Made by a program: the position numbers and the translations under genes. Positions 55,691 to 64,000 of a stretch of 64,000 bases of DNA are shown here, in pieces. The notes under the pieces were generated by a model. That model made no database searches, was not told where the DNA came from, and saw only the letters and a program-made list of their open reading frames with translations. Location of the stretch: the NCBI GenBank assembly GCA_047967505.1, contig CM106539.1; one strand, 5' to 3'. The DNA comes from Dipteris shenzhenensis (taxonomy: Eukaryota; Polypodiophyta; Polypodiopsida; Gleicheniales). The first letter of the stretch is position 1; every line of letters starts with the position of its first letter.

Positions 55691-56274
55691 ATCAAGGAAC
55701 TGCTAAGGGAAACTGCACTGATTGGGAATGGGGGAAGAGCGCCCTCGTGAGAGTACTTGTTTCTGCTTTATCTATATGCAAGGTGAGATAGAGAGTTTCT
55801 GCATGTATGCAATGTGGTAGAAAGAAATGGTATGTGTGATCACAATGTAGGGGGATACTTCTTCAGTGGTAACCGGTTGTTTAGCTATATCGAAATATCT
55901 TATGCGGGTGCAGAAGCCCCAACAGCAAAAAAATTTTCAATAGTCTATTTAGTAATTTTAATCTTTTCATTTTGTTTAATAATTATATTAATTTCTAAAA
56001 GTGAGAACAACAAAAATATGAATTTGTACAATTGGATAGATTCTAGTCTTGCAAGGTATATTTTTGGTCCCCCTAATAGCCTTGGAAAAGGCCTTCAAAG
56101 GCAAGCTAACAATGTGGAGCTATGGACTAGATGAATTCGAGGTTTACTGCTTGGTGGTGCAGAGACTACGGACTGGTGAGTACCAATGTTCAAAGTCTAG
56201 AGTTATTCGTGATGAGTTCACTTGAGGATACAGGTCATAGCGGGTACCATAGATCATTATACCCGGATGGGACC
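55691..56274. other. AT-rich spacer before LINE C
   Basis: The frame at 55,814-56,134 encodes a Leu/Ile/Phe-rich segment resembling a membrane helix, but has no recognisable family. Nothing can be assigned. Confidence 0.4.
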
Positions 56275-56382
56275 TTTTTTTTTTTTTTGGCAAAAAAGAG
56301 ACTTCTATTAAGTAAGAAAGAAACTCGCTAGAGCAAGCTGTGTGCGGAAATACAACATGCTAAGCATGTAATAAAAAACACC

Positions 56383-59300
56383 TCAGAAGAATAAGGTAGA
56401 AAGAAACCAAGGCTGAGGCTGAAAATGCCAACTCAACCTTGTAGAAGTCTCAGCAAGGAAGGGAGATTCTCTCCAGTCCGTGAGAAAAGTAACCCTTCTG
56501 GAGGAGGCTGCTCGAGAGGATCCCTGCATGGTCGCCCATATGGCCATCAGAGTGTGTACCGTATCTGTCCAAGTACTGGCCAAGATCTGAGAAGGGTGAA
56601 CCTGAGAACCCTCCATAGTTTCAGTGCATCTGGCTCTCCAAATGTGCCATGCTGCAATGCTAGCTAAAACCTCCCATGGAGAGTCAATCGAGGAATGAGC
56701 AGCCCTGAAGAGAGTGGCCGGAACATCCTCTAAAGAGCACGACTCCACAATGTGTCGTCGGATGTGTAGAGCCCAAGACGAGATTCATGTCTCTCGAAGA
56801 AAACCTGGGGCCTTGAAAGAGTGAGCCAAGCCATTGATCCCCAGGTCATATAGAAGGGGAGGTGAACAAAAGTGTTGAAAAGTCTTGCAATCCCCTTCCA
56901 TATGATTTTCGCGTGTCTGCATTCCTAAAGGCAGTGCTGTACTGTCTCCGAAGCAGAAAGGCAATGAGGGTAAGTAGGGTCAGCCCCGAACCTGGATCTC
57001 CAATGATTCACTGCTATCCCACCATGAATAGAAAGCCAAAAGAAGAGAGTGATTTTTCTATTCCGGTGGGGTTTCCAGAGCCTCTGCCAAAAAATTTTAT
57101 GCAAGTCTGCAGAAATCTGATAATTCTCCCAATGAGGAGCTCTAGTGGGCCTCCAACCCCTACAACTGAGCTGGAATTTCTTGGCATTACTGACCGTGTA
57201 ACGAAAGAAGGGGATGCCCTTCTCTCAGTGCCCTTCATCTATCCACTCCCATTCCCTAGGGTCCACTGCAAAAACTTAATTGGGACACCTCCATAGAGCC
57301 ACAGCCTCCATGAGCACAGGGCAATGAGTAGCGGGTCAGGATCCACGTACCACTGTGAAAGAGAGCCATGCTCCATGAAGCCCACTATCATGACTGGCTG
57401 AAACGGTACCTCCAATAATATATTATCTGTGGACTTGGACAGCCTGCCCCCTGAAGAAACATCAAAGACTAGGGCATCCTCATGTGTGTTACATAAAGCA
57501 ATCACCTGCAAAGGAATACCCGAGCTGGAAAATGCCCCCATCTAGGTCGAACAAGTAATAGGCATGTCATCTGTGTCCACCCTATCCAAGGACAAGGCTG
57601 GATCAATCTGTTGAACTCTCCCTGCACTCCCTTTGAGATTATGAACCACCTGGGCCTGTCGGTCTGCAGGAAGCCTCCTGAAGGCTTTCCATGCTCCCAC
57701 AATAGATGCAGGGCCCCTCTCCCATCTGGGCCACTGCATGTACTCCAAGTGGTCTGCCATACTCATCCAAAATACTGTCGTTCCACATGATAGGCTGTCT
57801 TTCAATCTCTTCACGAGTGGACGGGGGAATCCTGCGAAGAGTACTCCTGAAGCTGGCCCATGCTTTCAGGATAGCAACCATAAGAGGGGAAGAAGGAGAT
57901 CTGAGGTGGGCTGTGGTGAAGACCCATCTGGTACTGTGTATCCAATCATCTCCTGAAGTGGGTGTGCGAGACTGTATGCATCTGATAAAGAAGTCCTTCC
58001 AAGGCTCTTGTCCTGGCATAAGTCCTCTCACAACGACCTTGCAGAGTAAGGCTCTGCACTGTAGATCCGGGTCAATGATATTCAAACCCCCTTCTCTTGT
58101 AGGAAGAATCAAGGTCTCCCAAGCCACCCTGGCTGTAACATCAGTTGTGCCATCTAGACCACTCCATAAAAAGTTTCGTACGGGCCTCTTGAGCTGAGTG
58201 ATACAATCCCTAGAGTGGCACCAACAAGAGCATACAAACCATGCTGTGGCTAGAAGAACCTAGTTAACCACCACCACTCTGGATGCCAAGTCAAGTTTGG
58301 CTGAGCTCCAGAAAAGGAGATTTCTTTCTGATGCTCTCCATCACCGGAGCAAACTGTTGTGAAGGAGAGATGCCCACCCCAACCTGGCAGCCCAAATATC
58401 CGACGGAGACACCCCTCTGTACCCAAGTGAAACCAATATCATTACCCCAATGCGAGGTGTCATCATCGCAAATCCAAAAACCATTGGATTTATGCCAATT
58501 AATGTGTTCACCTGCAGTCGTGCAAAATAAATCCAAGGTTGTCCAGAAGGAAGTGAGTGTCCTGGGGGAGGCATCCAAAAAAACAGCCGTGTCATCTGCC
58601 AACTCACTATCCAGGAGCTCTTCTTCCCAGCGGATAGGAAGCCTCAGCCCATAAATATCAGCTTGAGATCTAAGGTAGATATTCATAGCTTCCCACAAAC
58701 AGAAAAAGAAAAGGGGCAAGAGGACATCCCTGGCGGACTGATCTACTGATCTAAAATCTGTCCCCTCTTATCCCCCCAATAAGCACCTGGCTATGGGCTG
58801 ATCTGTAGAGAGAGAATACTCCTCTAATCTATGCATGTGAAAAACCAAAGCGAGATAGAGTGCCCTCTAAGAAATCCCAGTCTATGCTGTCGTAAGCTTT
58901 CTCAAAGTCAAAGAGTAGAATGGCCAACCTTTGGCGGCTCTGCATGGCCCATTCTGAGGCCTCCCAAAATGAGAAAATATTATCGAAAATACTTCTGCCA
59001 TGCACATACCCTGTGTGTGTGTCATGAAAGAAAAACCTGTAGCCGCATACTGATTGCTTTCGCCAGAATCTTGTAAAAAGTGCCCAATAGAGTGATGGGT
59101 CTCCATTGTGCCACTTGATTCCTATTACCCCCCTTTGGGATGAGATGAAATAGACCATCTGTAAGTGAGTCAAGCATCTCACTAGAGTCCCACACGCCCT
59201 GCAGGGCTGATGTAATGTGATCACCAATCTGCTCCCAAAAAGTAATAAAAAAAGAAGGGGTAAGTCCATCCGAACCTGGGCACTTGCCCTTGTGAAGGGC

Positions 59301-60672
59301 AAGTAATGCAGTCTTGAATTCTGCATTGGTGAAAGGTGCATCAAGAGAAACATACACGTCATCCTTCACCAATACTACACTGCCAAATAACCTCTCTAGC
59401 ATCATCGATGGCCTGTGTGCCCAGATCTGCAGTAAAAAGGGATGCAAAAAAATCTGAAGCTACACGCATGAGGGCATCAGGATTTGACTGTAACACCCCG
59501 TCTGGGTCAACACGCTGCGAGACACTATCTCTACTATGTCTCGGCCCATGAGTAGAGAAAAAATATTTGTTGACCCTGCCACCCATCTGAATCCAAAAGG
59601 ATTCCCGTGCATGAAAGGTATATTGTACTCTCTGATCCAACAATATCTGTATATGAGTCCCTACTGTAGCAAGGCGCTCTTGAATCCAAGCATCTGTGAG
59701 CCTCTTCTGCTCTTCCCTCTGAAGGGACGCTAACTGCTGGCGTATACCAATCTCACGTCTCCTGGAATCAGAGACTGTATGATAATAGTCACTAATTTTG
59801 GATAAGGCTGCAGCTACCTGAGATGGGCGGACAACTCCACCCTGTATGTGAGAATCCCAAATCTGTAAAATATCCTGTGTGAGGCTCTCCTCTGCATAAA
59901 AAGCATCCGGAATCTTGACACTGGTAGCGTCCCCTCCGATGAGGCTCAAGAATCTGCAACACCACTGGAAAATGATATGAGGTGGTAACCCCAGTAGAAA
60001 TGTGTACAGATCCGCCTCTATCAAGTGCCCAATTGTCTACATAAAATCTATCAATACGTGCATGGATGGGCATGTGTACTCTCCTGTTCGACCAAGAGTA
60101 CAGGAGTGACTGTGGCATAACATGAAAGGCATCATCAAACCAAGTGTCCCTGCCATTGTACTAGAAGAGAAAGGCATCCCAGGCTGCCCTCTCCAAAGAA
60201 TGAACTCCACCCTGTCTGCCTTCTTTTTTGTCTGATGGCAATTCAACCATGTTGAAATTGCCACCAATGATGTAAGAATCTGCAATGGGGGCCCAAGATA
60301 GTAACTCCTTCCAAAAGGAGACTCGCTCCCCTCTGTTGTTGGGGGCATATAGATTGAGAAGACCAATCTTATGCCCTCCAATCAAAATAATGATCCATTG
60401 AGCTCTAGAGGGGGAGATAATACCATGACCAGCAACCAAGGGTAGAATTGAAGGAGAGACCGAAATGCAAGTACCTCCCCTTGTGCCCATAGCAGGAGAC
60501 CAGAAGGTTTGTCCTGAAAGAAGTTTGCCAGACTTAGAGCAATCACTGGTATCCAACTTGTGTTCGTGGATAAAAAAGGATATCACTAGCACCTCCAGTG
60601 ACACCTGGATGAAGCTGATTCCAGATCAGCTGCCTATGGCAACATTGTGGAACTCCGCCTAGGCCCTGTATG
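56383..60672 (-). pseudogene. LINE C ORF2: endonuclease - reverse transcriptase
   Basis: Endonuclease: MRIVNWNIQGLGG start overlapping the ORF1 stop (60,686-60,694), FIHEHKLDTSDCSKSG, GLLNLYAPNNRGERV, YIIGGNFNMVELPSD (Asp of GDFN changed to Asn). Linker: YHTVSDSRRREIGIRQQLAS. RT: KCPGSDGLTPSFFITFWEQ, IPKGGNRNQVAQWRPITLLG, LAILLFDFEKAYDSIDWDFL, then frameshifted RQGCPL (about 58,740) and LADDTAVF (about 58,600; Phe of FADD is Leu). C-terminus: MAWETLILPTREGGLNIIDP and AAWHIWRARCTETMEG. At least six frame breaks. Would be about 1,400 residues if intact. Confidence 0.85.
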
Positions 60673-60688
60673 TTCCAGTTGACTATCC

Positions 60689-61309
60689 TCATTGACAGGA
60701 GGATGCTGGATGGAAAGGCTTACCCGACCTAGTGGAGGAGACCAGCTTCCCCTGGGCCGAAACACTATTGTTGAGGGTAGGAAACTCAATAGGTGAAAGG
60801 ATCCCCACACCTCCTGAGGGGGAGGCCCTATCAAAAGGAATCCCAATGACTGGGACCGCTAAGGTGGAGGGCACAAACTCCTTCTCATCCATGAAAGTCG
60901 CCGAGTCTGCCAGTGCCGAAAAAGAGTTCCTGAGAAGCAGGCATGGTCGAGGAGTGCGAAGAAGACGTGCACTCGTGGAAGATGGATGAGAAGGACCTGC
61001 CCGGCCTCTATCAGTAGAACTGGAGCTTGGGGCTGAGGAGGCTTGTGGCTGGGCCGAAGAGGAATCTGGTGTCCTCATCTGTGCATGCAATCCCTCAGTC
61101 GTTCTGACTGTGGGAGGAACAATTTGTGGGAAAGAAGTATCGGTAGCCCCCTCATGATCAGAAACCAAAGTGACTGGGGCTGGTACTAGTGCATCTAAAG
61201 GCCCCTCCTGATGTGGATCTGTAGTGTCTGGGGCTGCAGCAACATCTACCTTTGGAGTCTGGATGGCGTCTGTTTGAACCGGATCAAAGGTCTCTACCTG
61301 GGACTTCAC
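60689..61309 (-). pseudogene. LINE C ORF1, C-terminal part
   Basis: 206 uninterrupted codons. Ser/Pro/Thr-rich linker, then LLRNSFSALADSATFMDEKE, EFVPSTLAVPVIGIPF and STRSGKPFHPASSCQ, collinear with the 39,780-40,039 tail of the other copy. The stop codon overlaps ATG of ORF2 as ATGA. The start is lost by truncation. Confidence 0.85.
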
Positions 61310-61318
61310 TGCGCCTAG

Positions 61319-61505
61319 CTTGGGAAATCACATTGGAGGAAGTTCCCTTCTTTGTTCAAGGTGGCATTTTTGTTCGAGAATCCACGTTATTTGGTGCTCT
61401 CTCCGAGGTGAATCAAGTATACCGGTGCTGGAGGGTCCATGGTTGCATTTTCATTGACTTGCTTCTTCATATTATATGCTCACCATGAGCTGCAAGTGAG
61501 GGTGT
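61319..61505. other. Short unassigned stretch
   Basis: No domain or repeat recognised between LINE C and the LTR fragment. Confidence 0.4.
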
Positions 61506-61628
61506 TGGAGTTATATGCAACTCACAGTGAGTGAGTGCTTTTATGTGGGTGTGCCGTCCTGATATCTTTGAGGATAGGCTGAGATTGCAAGCCTTTTTCA
61601 AGGCTATTGGGCGGGCTGTTTGGCTATT
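61506..61628 (+). repeat. LTR start fragment, inverted relative to the Copia LTR at 62,871-63,312
   Basis: TGTTGGAGTTATATG, then GAGTGAGTGCTTTTATGTGG, GAGGATAGGCTGAGATTG and CCTTTTTCAAGGCT match the reverse complement of 63,195-63,312 over about 120 bp, after which similarity ends. So the first 120 bases of the LTR occur on the plus strand, facing the minus-strand element. Confidence 0.85.
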
Positions 61629-61727
61629 GGATTGCCATGATTTCAACTGACCGGGGCCAAAAACAACCCACACACCCTCCCACTAGCCCTCCCTGGCTGT
61701 GACCCATGGGGGGACCCGGAACTAGCG

Positions 61728-62590
61728 CTAGAATGTTGGGGTAGTGATGACCATAATCACCTTGCAACCTCTAGACAAATAAGAGGAATTCGACTCTGAG
61801 TCTTGATCCTTAGATTTCTTCTTGGACCTGCAATCTTTGGCCAGATGCCCTCGCTTACCGCATTTGTAACACTTGCTCTGTTTCTTCGTGTGCACTGTTG
61901 CAAGGGCTTCACCTCCACCTGAAGTAGTGTTTGGATTAATCCTGAGCTTCCCTTGGGAGATAAGAATAGACGACTCCTCTAGGAGAAGGGTGCTCAAGTC
62001 ATCAAAGTCCAATTGATGTGTTGTGACCTGGCTCCTTAATGCTCGGGCAACAATGTCGTAATTTGGAGGGAGCTTTGTAATGATGAGTGACGCCAACTGA
62101 CTCAAAGTCAAAGTAGCACTCATAGCCAATAATTGATCGTGGAGAATCTTGGACGCATCAAAAAAGGTTGCATAGAACTCCCTTTTGGGAACTTGAGACT
62201 GTACAGCTGTCCCTGTAAGGTGACATCCCGCATAGCTGTGTCCCGGGCATAGAGGTCCTCAAGTGTAGGCCAAACCTTGGATGCACTCTCCAGTGTCTGA
62301 ATCGCCAAATAAACTTCCTTGGTGATGGTCGTGAGTCGTGACCAAAGCTAAATGGGCCTTCGAATCCCGATCCCCCAACTTCGTGAACTCCTCTTGGAAC
62401 TCATCCTCCTGGTTTGTATCATAGTTGATTGAGCTCTTGGGATGCTCAAGCCGCTGTTCATAACCCTGGACAGGCTGCCACGATCCTTTATTGAACAAAC
62501 CAAATTTTCATGTTGAGCCTCCAATGAGCATAATTGGTGCCATCGAGCTTGTCTTCCTTGCTCATACAAGAGGAGCTGCGTTACCTGCTG
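61728..62590 (-). pseudogene. Copia gag with zinc knuckle
   Basis: Entry motif KLDGTNYAHWRLNMKIWFV near 62,500-62,560, then IQTLESASKVWPTLEDLYA and MRDVTLQGQLYSLKFPKGSS (62,150-62,300). The last frame (61,728-62,129) reads LASLIITKLPPNYDIVARAL, LLLEESSILISQGK and the intact knuckle CYKCGKRGHLAKDC. Gag packages element RNA. At least two frameshifts make it a pseudogene. Confidence 0.82.
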
Positions 62591-62870
62591 CCAATCCTCT
62601 TGAAGAGGAAGGCTGTCTCAAACAGCCGCGATACAAACAATGTGCGATAGCCGACATGATGGACTGAGCACGGGAGTGGCAGACTGCACACAACAGCCGC
62701 CTTCTCAGTTTGCGTGGAGATGGTAGCACAGGAGCACACAGCAGCATCGAAACAACACAGCCTCCAAAGTGTGGGAATGGCAACAAAAATGGCGCCTTAA
62801 CTCGTCTGAGTCTACGCTGCAAAAGCCCTCAAACAGTGTGCTGAAACTTGGTCCCTTTCATATGATACCA

Positions 62871-63312
62871 TGTGGAAGTGGAGTAGTGTGGAAGCATGCA
62901 TCAGAGAGAGAGAGAGAGAATCTGCACAGATAGAGGCAATGGAAACTGTATATATAGCAGAGGAATACCCCAGCAGAGGAGGATAGAAATGGTCCAGAAG
63001 TGATGCTGTGAAGTGGAGTGGGCAGGGCTATAAATAACCTGCCATGTAGACCGACCCAGGGGCAATCAAGTGGCTGACCCCAGGGCCAGTCAACCGACCA
63101 GGCTGGTCGGTTGACCCGATCTCTAGGTCGGTGTAGCCTGACCAAGGTTGGCTTCATAAATGGCCTGGCCTACCAGCCCTAGAGGCTGGGCCTAGCAACC
63201 CCCCCAAAAGCCTTGAAAAAGGTCTTCAATCTCAGCCTATCCTCACAGAAATAAGGGCGGGCACACCCACATAAAAGCCCTCACTCACACTGAGATACAT
63301 ATAACTCCAACA
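62871..63312 (-). repeat. Copia 5' LTR (442 bp)
   Basis: On the minus strand starts TGTTGGAGTTATATG and ends TTCCACTTCCACA, a TG...CA structure directly before the primer site. Contains a short CT/GA tract (62,902-62,918 as GA on plus). Confidence 0.85.
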
Positions 63313-63553
63313 AATGCAGGGCTGCCGAGGTAAGAGCGCATTGCAAAGTTGTTACCGACTCCATTGCAGCGATGGAAGATGATCTCCCAAAACAAAGTGA
63401 GGCCCTTCACAACCTTCTCTCTTTCTGGAAGTTGAGCTCCTTAGCTCTTACCCTTTCTCTGGATGCATTTCAGATCCTACAACTCAAGCTCTTCTCCTCC
63501 ATCACCACCAACCACTACATAAGATATCGGCTCTTCGGATTCACCACTATAGA

Positions 63554-63614
<61 letters not shown>

Positions 63615-63631
63615 CTACCGCAGCAGGTAGC

Positions 63632-63667
<36 letters not shown>

Positions 63668-64000
63668 AAGAAAGAAAGAAAGTGTATTATTGTCCACTAA
63701 AGGCCAAAATGGGCCCATGGGACATCAAGAACTCTGCATACAAGATAGCACAAAATCAACGTGCCACAAAGAAGAGGCATCGTCGAATATCATCTAAGTG
63801 CTACGCAATACAATGCAAGTGAAAGTACATAATGTCAAATCTGAGCCTAAATACAAAGTAAACTAGATGCAAGGAAACCGCCCCTGGGTGCAAAATGGGG
63901 GGATGAGTACAATATGCCAATGCAAAGATACAAGTCCAGGTGTCACGGAGTCTGAGAACCAAAATAATACTGGAAATCCTATCCATCGACTCTGCCTCCT
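63313..64000. other. Right end: microsatellite-rich, no gene recognised
   Basis: The plus frame at 63,372-63,797 begins with 55 plausible residues (LSFWKLSSLALTLSLDAF) but runs into GA-repeat coding and has no domain. No SET exon seen. Confidence 0.5.
63556..63681 (+). repeat. (GA)n - hairpin - (GA)n(GAAA)n
   Basis: GA run about 63,556-63,612, then GCTACC-gcagca-GGTAGC (63,614-63,631, perfect inverted repeat), a second GA run and (GAAA)n to 63,681. Confidence 0.92.

Larger units (their letters stand above)
56275..61318 (-). mobile_element. LINE family C (L1 clade), 5'-truncated in ORF1
   Basis: Minus-strand element ending in poly-A (poly-T on plus at 56,275-56,290). Contains the C-terminal half of ORF1 and a complete but broken ORF2. 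It shares ORF1 tail, endonuclease and the ATGA overlap with 38,580-40,813. The DUF4283-like domain and knuckle of ORF1 are cut off at about 61,318. Confidence 0.88.
61728..63312 (-). mobile_element. Copia-type LTR element, 5' half (LTR, PBS, gag)
   Basis: On the minus strand: LTR (63,312 to 62,871), primer site TGGTATCATATG (62,870 downward), gag, then an abrupt end at about 61,728 just after the zinc knuckle. No protease, integrase, RT or same-orientation 3' LTR follows. Confidence 0.85.

Noticed and set aside
55814-56134. 106-codon ORF with a hydrophobic segment, considered as a plastid-derived insert
   Set aside because: AT-rich and membrane-like, but I could not match it to any plastid gene.
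63372-63797. 141-codon ORF at the right end
   Set aside because: More than a third is GA-repeat coding (Arg-Glu); no domain in the rest.
1-64000. CRISPR arrays, rRNA, tRNA and bacterial operon features
   Set aside because: No regularly spaced identical repeats, no rRNA or cloverleaf sequence recognised, and gene structure is eukaryotic.

Overview
This window is plant nuclear DNA: most of it is old retroelement sequence, and one recognisable host gene runs through it. No bacterial features are visible (no operons, ribosome-binding sites or dense ORFs). The evidence for a plant is: GT-AG introns up to about 11 kb, Copia-type LTR elements primed by initiator-Met tRNA, L1-clade LINEs with zf-RVT C-termini, and a SET-domain protein whose closest remembered relatives are the plant Rubisco-LSMT-like methyltransferases. 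Bloated introns plus a LINE family unlike the usual seed-plant L1 suggest a fern, lycophyte or gymnosperm; the species cannot be named from sequence alone.

Layout. 1-3,375: AT-rich DNA with several two-copy tandem duplications and AC/CT microsatellites. 3,375-7,848: two direct repeats around a purine-rich core. 7,849-13,432: a degraded copy of a LINE here called family D (YADD reverse transcriptase, TTTC tail). 13,433-17,450: AT-rich DNA with a Copia gag relic. 17,450-22,450: a decayed Helitron whose Rep, helicase C-terminus and possible endonuclease look like the Helentron/Helitron2 type, interrupted by an L1 fragment (family B, 19,600-21,289). 24,300-29,260: a fairly well preserved L1-type LINE (family A) on the minus strand. 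30,855-35,897: a non-autonomous Copia-type element with about 1.3-kb LTRs.

37,538-50,673: four phase-consistent exons of a SET-domain protein methyltransferase gene on the plus strand. Intron 1 (11,080 bp) holds a family C LINE (+), two family D LINEs (- and +) and an older RT relic (-). Intron 3 holds a 241-bp repeat that recurs four times in the window. The gene runs off after exon 4, either beyond the window or into a large intron 4. 50,674-64,000: LINE D fragments, a second family C LINE (56,275-61,318, minus), half a Copia element with one LTR (61,728-63,312, minus) and GA microsatellites.

All transposon reading frames carry stops or frameshifts and are annotated as pseudogenes. Only the SET exons look under purifying selection. 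The least ordinary items are the Helentron-like element with a candidate endonuclease, the D family and its C/T-rich 5' leader, the 241-bp repeat with a conserved hairpin, and the ATGA ORF1/ORF2 overlap shared by both family C copies.
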